Made by a program: the position numbers and the translations under genes | NCBI GenBank assembly: GCA_963775625.1 | Contig: CAVZJM010000016.1 | Coordinates: 62,001-126,000, forward strand | DNA from: JAIBJN01 sp963775625 | Lineage (GTDB): Bacteria; Actinomycetota; Thermoleophilia; Gaiellales; Gaiellaceae | DNA: 64,000 nt | Reading direction: 5' to 3' | The notes under the pieces: model-generated | What the model saw: the letters and a program-made list of their open reading frames with translations, nothing else | Database searches by the model: none | What the model was told of the DNA's origin: nothing | In this document: positions 1-9,200 of the stretch, in pieces | Position numbering within the stretch: the first letter of the stretch is position 1 | Layout of the letters: each line of letters begins with the position of its first letter

Positions 1-594
1 TGCCTCTTCGGCCTCGGTCGCGAGCTCGGCCGCGATCGCCTCCTCGACCTCCGCGGACGCCGCTTGGGCCTCGGCCTCGGCTGCTGCCGCTGCGGCGTCC
101 TCGGCCGCGGCCATCGCCTCCAGCTCCTCCTCGGGCGGAAGCTCGCCTCCGAGCGGGACGACGAGGGTCTTGACCTCGACCCGGACGTCCTCGAAGACGG
201 CGATCGGCACCGAGTAGCGCCCGATCCGCTTGATCGGATCCTTGAGCTCGATCTTGCGCCGATCGACGCGGATCTTCCTGGTGCGCCAGATCTCGTCGAC
301 GATGTCCGTCGGCGTGACCGAGCCGAAGAGGGTGCCCTGCGGCCCGGCGTTCACCTCGAAGCTGAGGACCGTCTTGCGGAGCGTCTCGGCGATCGACTCG
401 GCCTCCTCGGCCGACCGGGCCTCGTGGCGGGCGCGCTCGGCGTCGCGCCGCTCGAGCTCGGCCACCAGGGCGTCCGTCGCCGTCTCGGCGAGGCGGCGCG
501 GTTGCAGGTAGTTCCGCATGTAGCCGCGCGAGACGGACACGACCTCCCCACGGAGGCCTACCTTGTCGACGTCCTGCAGCAGGATGACGTCCAT
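1..594 (-). CDS. rplI: 50S ribosomal protein L9 (bL9), C-terminus off the left edge
   Basis: Large-subunit ribosomal protein bL9, which bridges the ribosome surface near the L1 stalk. The N-terminus MDVILLQDVDKVGLRGEVV followed by a RGYMRNYLQPR segment is the canonical L9 N-domain. The ATG overlaps the TGA of rpsR by one base, fixing the start. L9 is normally about 148 residues. Here the canonical end (VVPLGGE, near residue 148) is followed by at least 50 more residues, almost entirely Ala and Glu, that continue past the window edge. Last gene seen of the rpsF-ssb-rpsR-rplI cluster. The tail is probably disordered or helical; its role is unknown. Confidence 0.95.
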   Translation of the reverse strand, partial: MDVILLQDVDKVGLRGEVVSVSRGYMRNYLQPRRLAETATDALVAELERRDAERARHEARSAEEAESIAETLRKTVLSFEVNAGPQGTLFGSVTPTDIVDEIWRTRKIRVDRRKIELKDPIKRIGRYSVPIAVFEDVRVEVKTLVVPLGGELPPEEELEAMAAAEDAAAAAAEAEAQAASAEVEEAIAAELATEAEEA

Positions 595-872
595 CAGCGG
601 CTGCTCACGTGGTGCGAGTCGACGTACGGCAGGAGGGCGACCTCGCGCGCCCGCTTGACGGCGACGGCGATCTGGCTCTGGTGGCGGCGGCACGCCCCCG
701 TGATCCGGCGAGACCGGATCTTGCCCTTCTCGGAGATGTAGCGCCGCAGCTGGTTGTAGTTCTTGTAGTCGACCTCTTCGATCTTCTCGCGGCAGAAGTA
801 GCAGCTCTTCCGCCGGATCGGCCCGGTCGACGGGGACGTGCGGCGCTGTCGCTTTGCTTGCTCTCGTGGCAT
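594..872 (-). CDS. rpsR: 30S ribosomal protein S18 (bS18)
   Basis: Small-subunit ribosomal protein bS18, which binds with S6 to the 16S rRNA platform. The 92 residues include RRKSCYFCREKIEEVDYKN and the basic signature around KGKIRSRRITGACRRHQ. The CYFC pair together with the later Cys suggests the zinc-binding (C+) form of S18, which is often iron/zinc regulated where paralogs exist. The length is slightly above the usual 75-85 because of basic N-terminal residues. It lies 13 bp downstream of ssb and shares one base with rplI. Confidence 0.97.
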   Translation of the reverse strand: MPREQAKRQRRTSPSTGPIRRKSCYFCREKIEEVDYKNYNQLRRYISEKGKIRSRRITGACRRHQSQIAVAVKRAREVALLPYVDSHHVSSR

Positions 873-885
873 GCGGTCTCGGCCT

Positions 886-1329
886 CTAGAAGGGGATGTC
901 GTCGTCGGTCGCAGCGGCGCCGGCCGGCGCGAAGTCGGCGCGGTCGGGGGCGACGTCGGACGACGGGATGTACTGGCTCTCGCCCCCGCCCTCGGCGCGG
1001 CTGTCGAGGAACTGCACTTGGAAGGCGACCACCTCGACCTTGGAGCGCTTCGTTCCGTCCTGGGCCTCCCAGGAGGACCAGTCGAGCCGCCCGTCGATCC
1101 CCACGCGGCGGCCCTTGGCGAGGTGCTGGGACAGCATCTCGGCCTGGTTTCCGAAGACCTTGACGTCGAAGAAGTTCGGCTTGTCGGTCCAGTTGCCCGC
1201 GTCGTCCTTTTGACGCCCGTTGACCGCCAGCCCGAGCTGCAGGACCGGCGAGCCCGACGGCAGGTGGCGAAGCTCGGGGTCGCGGGTCAGGCGGCCGACG
1301 AGCGTGACGCGGTTGATGTCTCCAGCCAT
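886..1329 (-). CDS. ssb: Single-stranded DNA-binding protein
   Basis: Coats single-stranded DNA in replication, repair and recombination. The 147 residues have an N-terminal OB fold (INRVTLVGRLTRDPELRHL, then a DVKVFGNQAE segment) over roughly residues 4-110. A short flexible linker follows, and the protein ends in DDDIPF, the acidic tip by which SSB recruits partner proteins. Located between rpsF and rpsR, the standard bacterial arrangement, so it is probably cotranscribed with ribosomal protein genes. Confidence 0.97.
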   Translation of the reverse strand: MAGDINRVTLVGRLTRDPELRHLPSGSPVLQLGLAVNGRQKDDAGNWTDKPNFFDVKVFGNQAEMLSQHLAKGRRVGIDGRLDWSSWEAQDGTKRSKVEVVAFQVQFLDSRAEGGGESQYIPSSDVAPDRADFAPAGAAATDDDIPF

Positions 1330-1365
1330 GTTCTCAGCTCCCTCGAATCGAACGTTTGTTCTAGT

Positions 1366-1758
1366 CTACTCGGCTGTCTGGACGGGCTCGGCGGGGGCGG
1401 GCGTCGACGGGGCCTCCTGTTCGCGCGCGCGAGGCGCCGCCGAGGGCTCGCGAGCCGACTTGGTCGCCTCCGGGGGCAGCCGGCGCACGGCCATGTGGCG
1501 CAGGACGCCGTCGCTGATCTTGAGCACGCGCGTGAGCTCCTCGAGCGTCTCCGCGTCGCAGTCGAGCTGGAGCAGGTAGTAGAAGGCCTCGGGCTTCTTG
1601 TCGATCTCGTAGGCGAGCTTGCGCCGGCCCCAGCCCTCCTCGCCCTGCCACGTCCCCCCGCGCTGGGTCACCAGCTCCCGGGTACGGGTCAGGATCTCGG
1701 CCTGGCGTTCCTCGGCCAGCTCGGCGTCGAGCAGCAGCATGATCTCGTATGGGTTCAC
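1366..1758 (-). CDS. rpsF: 30S ribosomal protein S6 (bS6)
   Basis: Small-subunit ribosomal protein bS6, partner of S18. The GTG start at 1758 is chosen because it gives VNPYEIMLLLDAELAEE, the conserved S6 beginning, and has a GGAGAG Shine-Dalgarno about 10 bases upstream; the frame is open further upstream but that extension does not look like S6. The 130 residues comprise the S6 ferredoxin-like fold to about residue 95, then a Pro/Ala/Glu-rich tail of about 30 residues. First gene of the minus-strand operon. Confidence 0.95.
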   Translation of the reverse strand: MNPYEIMLLLDAELAEERQAEILTRTRELVTQRGGTWQGEEGWGRRKLAYEIDKKPEAFYYLLQLDCDAETLEELTRVLKISDGVLRHMAVRRLPPEATKSAREPSAAPRAREQEAPSTPAPAEPVQTAE

Positions 1759-1907
1759 TGTTCCCGTCTCTCCTTCCCTCGGTCTAGCGGCCTCGCCTTG
1801 GGCGCGCCGCTCGGGAATCAACGGCGCCTGACGAAGCGAGAAGCGTGTCGAGTATAGCGGCGGCTGCCGGGTTGCCCGAGCTTTCATGTCATGAGAGAGT
1901 GCCGGGA

Positions 1908-2396
1908 GTGAAACGAATCATGAAGCTCGCGGTCGTCGCGCTCGTGGTGGGCGCGATCGGTGCGGTGCTCGCCCGTCTCAAGGGCGCTCGCGAGACGCCC
2001 GCTGCGCCGTCCGACGAGCGCACGGAGGAGCTGCGCCGCAAGCTGGCCGAGGCACGCGCGGCGGCGGCCGACCAGGACGACTTCGAAGCTGCGGGAATGG
2101 GCGCCGAGACGATCGTGGAGGAGCCGCCCCGGACGGAGGCGGCGGCACCGTCCGAAGAGCCGAAGGCCGAGCCCGGGGCCGCTGGCGCGCCGGAGCCCGA
2201 GCCGGAGCCAGAGGCCGAGAAGAAGCCGGAGGCCGAGAAGAAGCCGGAGAAGAAGTCCGCTCCGCCCGCCACGCCCAGGCCTTCCGAGCCGCCGCCGAAG
2301 GACGAGTTCGAGGCGATGCGGCGTCGTGTCCACGAGGAAGGCAAGGCGGCGGCGGAGGAGATGCGCCGCTCCACCGAGCAACCCGACAAGCCCTGA
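1908..2396 (+). CDS. Small membrane-anchored protein with Pro/Glu/Lys-rich tail
   Basis: Function not recognised. From the GTG at 1908 the protein is 162 residues; an ATG four codons later (1920) is an equally plausible start. One hydrophobic helix (about residues 6-22, LAVVALVVGAIGAVLARL) is followed by a charged, probably disordered segment with EPEPEPE and repeated EKKPEA units. The C-terminus (EFEAMRRRVHEEGKAAAEEM) could form an amphipathic helix. Divergently oriented from rpsF. Most likely a single-pass membrane protein with a cytoplasmic low-complexity tail. Confidence 0.6.
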   Translation: MKRIMKLAVVALVVGAIGAVLARLKGARETPAAPSDERTEELRRKLAEARAAAADQDDFEAAGMGAETIVEEPPRTEAAAPSEEPKAEPGAAGAPEPEPEPEAEKKPEAEKKPEKKSAPPATPRPSEPPPKDEFEAMRRRVHEEGKAAAEEMRRSTEQPDKP

Positions 2397-2406
2397 GAAC
2401 TCGAAG

Positions 2407-2877
2407 CTGAGCGTCCACCGGAACGAGCACTCGGTCGAGATCGCGGCGTTCCCCGACCAGGTCTTCCCCTGGCTGGCCGACTCCGAGCGACGCTGCCTGT
2501 GGATGGGCGCGCTCGTCGAGAGCGAGCCTCTCTCCGACGGGCCGCCCCAGGTGGGCAGCCGCTACCGGGACGTGTTCGAAGACCACGGCCGGCGAATCGA
2601 GCTCGAGGCCGAGCTTCTCGAGGTCGACGAGCCGCGCCGGCTCGTCGTGGGCCTCACCTCCGACGTCTTCGACGCGACGATCACCCAGGGGCTCGAGGAG
2701 GCGGGCGGGCGAACCCGCGTCGCCGTCGCGATCGAGACGACCTACACGAAGCTTGCCGCGCGCCTGCTCGCCGGCGTCGTGACGCGCCATGCCCAGAAGC
2801 AGCTCGAAGCCGACCTCGGCCGCCTCCGGGAGCTCGTCGAAGGCGGCGAGCGGCCCGATGTGGAGGCCACGGGCTAG
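2407..2877 (+). CDS. SRPBCC (START-like) domain protein
   Basis: Small lipid- or ligand-binding fold of the polyketide cyclase/SRPBCC type. Visible features are VEIAAFPDQVFPWLAD at the N-terminus, a WMGALVESEPLSDG stretch, GSRYRDVFEDHGRR, and a C-terminal helix rich in Leu/Glu (ARHAQKQLEADLGRLRELVE-like). The start is unusual: no ATG/GTG/TTG occurs between the upstream stop and the conserved first strand, so a CTG at 2407, spaced 7 bases from GAGAA, is the best candidate. The next ATG (2503) would delete the first third. Stop overlaps the convergent GST stop by 4 bases. Confidence 0.7.
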   Translation: MSVHRNEHSVEIAAFPDQVFPWLADSERRCLWMGALVESEPLSDGPPQVGSRYRDVFEDHGRRIELEAELLEVDEPRRLVVGLTSDVFDATITQGLEEAGGRTRVAVAIETTYTKLAARLLAGVVTRHAQKQLEADLGRLRELVEGGERPDVEATG

Positions 2878-3530
2878 CCGTGCACCGAGGCGCCTGCGCC
2901 ACCGGGGCGGGCATTCGGCGGATACGGCTCGAGGTCGTTCACGAACCCCGGAGTCGTCTCGACGCGGCGGAGCCACGCGGTGACGGCCGGGTAGGCGCTC
3001 ATGTCGATCCCGCCGTCGCCGGCCGCGTGCGCGTAGGCGTAGAGCGAGACGTCGGCCACGGTGTAGCGGTCGCCGAGCAGGAACTCCCGGTCGCGGAGGC
3101 CGTCGTCGAGCACGGCGAGCGCGGCCCGCGCGGACTCGAGCCGCGCCGCGAAGACCTCGGGCCGCTCGGCGTCCCGCCCGGTCAGGCGCCAGAAGCGGGC
3201 GGTGCCGACGTTCGGCTCGAAGAGGTTCTGCTCGAAGAAGAGCCACTGCCAGACGCGAGCCCGCTCAAGGAGGTCGTCGGGGACGAAGGGCGTGCCCTCG
3301 CCGAGGTAGAGGAGGATCGCGTTCGACTCGGCGATCGTCTCCCCGGAGTCGAGCTCGAGCACGGGCGTCCTCCCTGCCGGGTTCTTCTCGCGGTACGCGG
3401 GCGTCGTCGACTCGCCCGCGAAGATGTCGACCGGCACGCGCTCGTAGGCAAGGCCCAGCTGGGCGAGGAGGAGGCGCGCCTTGTAGCAGTTTGCGGACGC
3501 CGCGTAGTCGTAGAGGCGCACTTGAGGCAT
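2874..3530 (-). CDS. Glutathione S-transferase family protein
   Basis: Thioredoxin-fold N-terminal domain (MPQVRLYDYAASANCYKARL, then NPAGRTPVLELDSGETIAES with the cis-Pro and the SNAIL-type motif), followed by an all-helical C-terminal domain containing DRYTVADVSLYAYAH, the conserved N-capping box of GSTs. At 218 residues it is full length. The N-terminal Ser/Cys around ASANCYK is the likely thiol-activating region. Convergent with the SRPBCC gene. Substrate unknown; actinobacteria often lack glutathione, so another thiol or a non-enzymatic role is possible. Confidence 0.9.
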   Translation of the reverse strand: MPQVRLYDYAASANCYKARLLLAQLGLAYERVPVDIFAGESTTPAYREKNPAGRTPVLELDSGETIAESNAILLYLGEGTPFVPDDLLERARVWQWLFFEQNLFEPNVGTARFWRLTGRDAERPEVFAARLESARAALAVLDDGLRDREFLLGDRYTVADVSLYAYAHAAGDGGIDMSAYPAVTAWLRRVETTPGFVNDLEPYPPNARPGGAGASVHG

Positions 3531-3627
3531 CTAGCTCCATCCTGACAGGGTGATTGACTCCCCGGGGAGGCTGAACCAGCATGAGGGTGCCACTCCCAGC
3601 CTCCGAACGAGAACGAAGGATGCCGCA

Positions 3628-5010
3628 ATGACAGCTCGCCGTGCGCTCGCCCTCGGGCTCGTGCTCGCGCTGGCCCTCGCCGTGCTTCCGGCGGCGGCCG
3701 AGCGCCCAGGCATGCCGAGCGGCGCGAGCTTCAAGAAGCTGACCCTCGTCGGCGAGACCGGAGACAGCCGCTCGGTCGAGACCTTCGCCGAGGCGTTCTT
3801 CACGGATGCCGCCTTCCAGGGCCGCTACGCCTACCAGGGCACCTGGAACGGGGGCTTCCGCATCGTCGACATCTCGAGGCCCTGGCGGCCGGAGCCGGTC
3901 GCCGAGGTGGACTGCGGCACCTCCCAGGGCGACATCGGCGTCTACGGCGGCCTCGTCTTCCGCTCGATCGACACCCCGGTCGCGGCCACGACCCCGGAGG
4001 AGACGTGCGACGCGCCGCCCGCAGCCTCCGGCTTCGAGGGCATCCAGGTCTTCGAGGTGCGCAAGCCGTGGCGCGCCGACGCGGACGACCTGGTCGCCGC
4101 CGTGCCGACCGACTGCGGCTCCCGGACCCACACGGTGGTGCCCGACCCGAGAAACCACCGTGTGCTTCTCTACGTCTCGAGCGGCGTGACCGCTCCCGAG
4201 TACAACAACGACCCGGTCTGGCGCCACGAGTGCTCCCCCGAGCACGACAAGTTCCAGATCGTCTCGGTGCCGCTGCACCACCCCGAGGACGCCGAGGTGA
4301 TCGCGGACGTCCCCCTCGACCGCGGCGGCATCTGTCACGACATCGGCGTGCTGCTCACGCCGCGCACGAGGCTCGCGACCTGCGCCGGCAGCGAGGGAGT
4401 CCTCTTCGATCTCTCCGACCTCGGCGAGCCGCAGCGCCAGCGCTCGTTCACAGACGCCGACGTGACGAGCTGGCACTCGGCCGCGCTCTCCCGGGACGGC
4501 TCGGTCACCGCGTTGGGCTGGGAGCCCGGCGGCGGGGTTCGCCCCAAGTGCAAGGCAGGCGATCCCGACGCCGCCAGGAGCATCTTCTTCTTCGACACCG
4601 CGTCGGGCGAGCGCCTCGGCACCTGGGTGCTGCCACGACCGCAGTCGGCCGAGGAGAACTGCGCGATCCACAACTTCAGCGTGATCCCGACGAGGCACCG
4701 CGACCTGCTCACGGTCGGCGCGTACCAGGCAGGGACGTACGTCGTCGACTTCAGCGACCCCGAACAGCCGCGGACGGTCGCCTGGTACGACCCGCCCCCG
4801 CTCGACCCGGCCGCCCTGACCTTCGGGGGCGCGTGGGGAAGCTACTGGTACAACGGCTTCGTCTACGAGAGCGACATCACCAAGGGCCTGAACGTCTACC
4901 GGCTGGAGAAGCGGCGCGTGAAGGCCAAGGCGGATCGGCTCCACTTCCTGAATCCGCAGACGTTGATCTGGGATCACTGCTGGCGCAAGCGGCAGCACTG
5001 GCACTGGTAG
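3628..5010 (+). CDS. Secreted LVIVD-repeat beta-propeller-like protein
   Basis: Predicted exported protein of 460 residues. The ATG at 3628 has AAGGA seven bases upstream and begins a clear signal peptide (MTARRALALGLVLALALAVL, cut after PAAA). The mature part contains LVIVD-type repeats (GGFRIVDISRPWRPE, GTYVVDFSDPEQPRTVAWYD) and several Cys, a pattern of secreted bacterial propellers annotated as LVIVD repeat proteins. The C-terminus is rich in His and Trp, ending CWRKRQHWHW, which may bind metal (inference). No enzymatic motif is visible. Stands alone on the plus strand. Confidence 0.8.
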   Translation: MTARRALALGLVLALALAVLPAAAERPGMPSGASFKKLTLVGETGDSRSVETFAEAFFTDAAFQGRYAYQGTWNGGFRIVDISRPWRPEPVAEVDCGTSQGDIGVYGGLVFRSIDTPVAATTPEETCDAPPAASGFEGIQVFEVRKPWRADADDLVAAVPTDCGSRTHTVVPDPRNHRVLLYVSSGVTAPEYNNDPVWRHECSPEHDKFQIVSVPLHHPEDAEVIADVPLDRGGICHDIGVLLTPRTRLATCAGSEGVLFDLSDLGEPQRQRSFTDADVTSWHSAALSRDGSVTALGWEPGGGVRPKCKAGDPDAARSIFFFDTASGERLGTWVLPRPQSAEENCAIHNFSVIPTRHRDLLTVGAYQAGTYVVDFSDPEQPRTVAWYDPPPLDPAALTFGGAWGSYWYNGFVYESDITKGLNVYRLEKRRVKAKADRLHFLNPQTLIWDHCWRKRQHWHW

Positions 5011-5135
5011 CCGCTCGCCGCTCGCGTCGGTCTCGGTGACCGGCCCGCCGACGCCTGCTCGACGAGTCGATCGCCTCCGAGGGAACTTTCGCCGCTCGCT
5101 CCCGGTCGAACGACGAAACGAGATCGGAGGACGAG

Positions 5136-5915
5136 ATGAGATCCGCAGTCGCAGTCGCCGTCGTGCTCACCGCCGCGATCCTGGCGGCGGGGTGTGCCGG
5201 CGATGAGCCCGAAACCGGCGCAGCCGGATCCGGCACGCCCGAGGGCGGCCCCGTCGCCGCGGGCTTCTCCGCCGAGTCGCTCGGCACCGGTGGAGCCGCG
5301 GTCTCCGCGGCCGGGATCACGGTCGTCGGGACGGGTTCGGTCCGCACCACCCCCGACACCGCCGAGTGGTCGTTCGGCGTCCAGACGAGCGCCGATTCGG
5401 CAGAGGCCGCGCTCGGGGCGAACTCCGACGCGATGAATCGGGTGGTGGCGGCGCTCAAAGATGCGGGCATCTCAGGGGACGACCTCCAGACCGAGCAGGT
5501 AGTTGTCTACCCGCGGACGAGCGACGACGGGATCTCGATCGTCGGCTACGACGCGTCCAACACAGTGCGCGCGACCATCCGCGACCTCGATCAGGCGGGC
5601 GGGATCGTCGACGCGGCGGTCGCTGCCGGCGCGAACCAGGTCTACGGCCCGAGCCTCACGGTCTCGGACGCCGAGGCTCAGTACCGCGCTGCGGTCGACG
5701 CGGCCTTCGACGACGCCCGCGCGCGGGCCGAGGCGATAGCGGACAAGGCAGGCGTCGCCCTCGGGGCGCCGGTGGCGATCGTCGAGGGAGGCGGGGGAGT
5801 CCCGATCCCCTACTACCGTGGCGTAATGGACGAGGCGGCCGCTGCCGACGTCGCCGTCGAGCCGGGCACGCAGGACGTGGGCGCGTCGCTCACGGTGACG
5901 TTCGCCATCTCCTGA
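5136..5915 (+). CDS. SIMPL-domain (DUF541) lipoprotein
   Basis: The 259 residues begin with a lipoprotein signal peptide; the lipobox ILAAGC places the lipidated Cys at residue 20. After a Gly/Ala-rich linker the SIMPL domain starts at about residue 60 (ITVVGTGSVRTTPDTAEWSFGV), with VVYPRTSDDGISIVGYDASN and ARAEAIADKAGVALG in the expected order. Family members are extracytoplasmic proteins linked to oxidative stress or outer-face folding; the precise role is unknown. GGAGG lies 7 bases before the ATG. Confidence 0.88.
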   Translation: MRSAVAVAVVLTAAILAAGCAGDEPETGAAGSGTPEGGPVAAGFSAESLGTGGAAVSAAGITVVGTGSVRTTPDTAEWSFGVQTSADSAEAALGANSDAMNRVVAALKDAGISGDDLQTEQVVVYPRTSDDGISIVGYDASNTVRATIRDLDQAGGIVDAAVAAGANQVYGPSLTVSDAEAQYRAAVDAAFDDARARAEAIADKAGVALGAPVAIVEGGGGVPIPYYRGVMDEAAAADVAVEPGTQDVGASLTVTFAIS

Positions 5916-5960
5916 CCGGATTCCAGCCGGGTGTTAGCCGCACCGCGGGACGCGGGCTGG

Positions 5961-5987
5961 CTCGGCGGCGGCGCGCCGCCGCGCGAG
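5961..5987 (+). terminator. GC-rich hairpin downstream of the SIMPL gene
   Basis: GCGGCGGC (5965-5972) pairs with GCCGCCGC (5975-5982), and the flanking CTCG/CGAG extends the stem with one bulge. It lies 45 bp after the SIMPL stop. There is no T tract, so termination is inferred from position and stem strength only. Confidence 0.35.
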
Positions 5988-6028
5988 CGACCATTCCTGT
6001 AGTCGAACCGCGACTCAGGAGACAGGCC

Positions 6029-6256
6029 ATGAGCCCCGCAACCGCACTTGCATTCAAGCTCCGCACACCGGCAGAGACCTACGTCGACCGCTTCAACGCT
6101 CAGCTCCTCAACGTCACGTTCGAGGCGCCGGACGGCACGCGCCGCTCCGCGATCGGCGGCGGCGAGAGCGTCCCCGAGGCGATCGCCGCGGCCCGCGCCG
6201 AGCTGCCCGCCGGCACCTGGACGCTGGCCCGCTGGAGCCCGCTCTACGGCGAGTAG
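6029..6256 (+). CDS. Small hypothetical protein (75 aa)
   Basis: Not recognised. The ATG at 6029 has AGGAG eight bases upstream. The 75 residues contain ETYVDRFNAQLLNVTFE, then GGGESVPEAIAAARAELPAG and a C-terminal WTLARWSPLYGE. There is no signal peptide or membrane segment. The composition resembles a small soluble alpha/beta protein. It is convergent with the large SARP regulator, with 15 bp between the stops. Confidence 0.6.
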   Translation: MSPATALAFKLRTPAETYVDRFNAQLLNVTFEAPDGTRRSAIGGGESVPEAIAAARAELPAGTWTLARWSPLYGE

Positions 6257-6271
6257 ACCCGAGCTGATGAG

Positions 6272-9200
6272 CTACGAGAGCGCCCGCGTCTGCTCGGCGT
6301 GCCACTCGAGGCCGAGCTCCTCGAAGCGTGCCAGCGCCTGGGCGACGAGCTCGGCGTCCTCTCGGACGACTCCAAGTGCGCGGAGGGCAAAAGGCTCGAG
6401 GTAGGTGTTCGGCCGCAGGTGCGGCTCGGCCTCCTTCTCGACGCCCTGCAGGTCACGCACCGCCGCGAGCCCGTCCAGCCGCGTGATGATGGTGGCGAGC
6501 GCCATCCAGCCCCGGTACCACCCGCGCTCCGGGAGCGGCGTCTCCAGGAGGCGCGCGACCGCGTCCAGGTCGCCGCGGGCGAGCGCGAGCTGCAGCCGGG
6601 GGATGTCGAGGACGACGCCGTAGCCCTCGATCCCGAGCTCCTCCGCCGCCTGCTCGAAGCGTCCCGCGGAGCGGTCGTCGCCCATGCGGGCGCTCGCGAC
6701 GGCGCACACGAGCAGCGAGCGCGCGTTCCGCACGCAGGGCGTCTCGGCGTTGTCCGCAACCGCCCTCTCCGTCCGGGGGCCGAGCGCCTGGATCTGCTCC
6801 CACGCGCCGAGGAGCTCTTCGACCTCCACCAGGATGGCCACGCCGTGCAAGCGGTGATGCGGGGTCAGCGGCGCAGTGATCTCGTCGTGAAGGGCGGCCA
6901 GGCGCCGCGCCTCCCCGAAATTGCCGCTCCAGACGCAGCCTGAGATCGGCGCAGCGTAGATGTCCGCGCGGTGGTCCGGGTCCGAGATCCGGTCGAGGAA
7001 CTCGAAGCGCCGCTCCGCGAAGGCACGTCCGAGCTCGTACCGCCCGGCGACGAACTCGGCGATCCCTCTGACGTCCATCGCGTGCGAGCGCAGCTCGATG
7101 TCGCCGAGCCGCTCGGCGATGGCGCTCGCCTCCCGGGCGTAGTCGGATCCTTCGAACGGGTTCCAGAACCCCTTCGCGATCAGCGCGCGCGTCCGGGCCA
7201 CGCTGTCGGGCGGCGCGAGCCGGAGCGCGGTCTCGATCCACTCGTCGACCATCGGGTAGTCGGGCATGCGCCGCCACATGCCCGAGCGCGTGGCGGTCTC
7301 GTGGGCGAGCTCGCTGTACAGCTCGGCCTGCGTCTCCCGATCCGAGCAGAGCTCGATCGCCTTCCGCATGGCGTGCCACAGGCCTTCGCCGTCGTACTTG
7401 AGTGCGTTGGCGCGACCGAGAGCGCGCCAGAGGCCGACCCTGAGCTCCACCGGGCCCGCCAGCCCCAGCGCGCGCTCGTAGAGCGCGATCGCCTCGTCGA
7501 GCTCGTAGCGGGCGACCGCGAGCTCCGCAGCGCGGCGGAGCCAGAAGGCGGCACAGCCCCGCAGGCGCTCGAGCTCCTCTTCGCGTCCGGCCCAGGCGAG
7601 GTCGGCGTCCTCCTGTCGGACGGCCTCCGCGTAGTGGTGGGCGAGAAAGGTCGCCTGCTCGTCCCGCCCTTCCGCCGCCTGCTCCAGCCAGTCCGCGAAG
7701 CCCGCGTGGAGCAGCGCTCGTCTGGCCTTGGGCAGGGTCGCGTAGGCGACGTCGCGCGTGAGCGCGTGCTTGAAGGCGAACTCGCGCTCGCCGGCCAAGG
7801 ACGAGCCCGAGCGCCGGCGGACGAAGTCACGCGCCTCGAGCACGGCGAAGTCCGGCGACTCTCCGTCGAGGAGCTCACGGACCGGCCCGCGCCAGAAGAC
7901 GCGGCCGATCACGGAGGCCGCCTGCAGGGCGGCTTTGTCGATCGGCTGCAAGAGATCGATCCGCGCGGCGAGCACCGCCTGCACCGAATCGGGAACGTCG
8001 GTCTCCGCCGGCAGGGAGTGGTCGTGGAGGCCGGCGAGAAGCTCCTCGAGGAAGAATGGGTTGCCCTCGGCGCGGCCGAGTGCCGCCCGCCGCAGGTCGG
8101 CGGGGGCGTCGTCCTCGAGCAGGGTGTCGAGCAGGAGCTCTGACTCGGCGGCGGACAGCGGCTCCAGCCAGATCGTGGCGGCGTCCCGCCGCCGACCCCA
8201 GGAAGGGTGCTTCGCGGCGAGCTCGGGCCTCGCCGTCCCGACGAGGAGGAACGGCCCTTCGACGTCGTCGAGCAGGCGCTGAAGCAGGTCGAGCAGCGGC
8301 TCCTGGGCCCAGTGGAGGTCCTCGACCAGCATGACGACCGGACGCTCGGCGGCGAGCTCGCCGAGCAGCGTGACCCACGCCCGCTGCAGCTCGTCGCGCG
8401 CTGCGAGCGGATGTAGGTCGGGCGCGACGTCGAGCCCGAGGGTGAGGCCGAGGATCTCCCGGCCGGCGAGCCGGCGGCGCACGGTCTCGCCCGTGTCGCT
8501 CTCGCGCAGGCCGAGCTGCTCCCGGAGGACGTCGGCGAGCGGCCGATAGGTCGTCCCTCGCCCGTACGCAAGGCAGCGCCCGGTGCGGCGGAGCGGCTCC
8601 GGGCTCTGCCCGGCGAGCCAGTCCCAGAGCTCCCGGGTCAGCCGCGTCTTGCCGACGCCAGCGTCGCCGGTGACGGTCACGAGCTGCGGGCGGCCCTCCT
8701 CAGCCACCCGCCGGAAGAGCGTCTGGAGGAGGTCGAGCTCGCCCCCGCGGCCGACGAACGCGGAGCGGAGGCCGCCGGCGCCCTGCGTCCGGATCAGCGC
8801 GAGCTCCCTGATCAGCGGCCGGCAGCGGAGCTCGCCGTCGCCGGGGTCCAGCGTCGGGCCGAATTCGAACGCCCGGGTGGTGGACGCCGCCGCGCGCTCG
8901 CCGACGAGGATCGTGCCGGGCTCGGCCGACTGCGCCAGCCGGGCCGCCGTGGTCAAGGCGCCGCCGGCGACGGACGCGCCCCCTGCGGCCGTTCGCCCCA
9001 CGACGACCTCACCCGACTCGATGCCCACTCTCAGCGCGAGGGCGCCGCCGAAGAGGTCGTCGAGGCGGTGGCGCATGGAGAGCGCCGCGTGCAACGCCCT
9101 CTCGGGATGGTCCTCCTGCGCGACCGGCGCTCCGAAAACGACCGTCAGCGCGTCTCCGGCGACCGCTTCGAGGTGGCCGCCCGCCTCCTCGATCTCGGCC

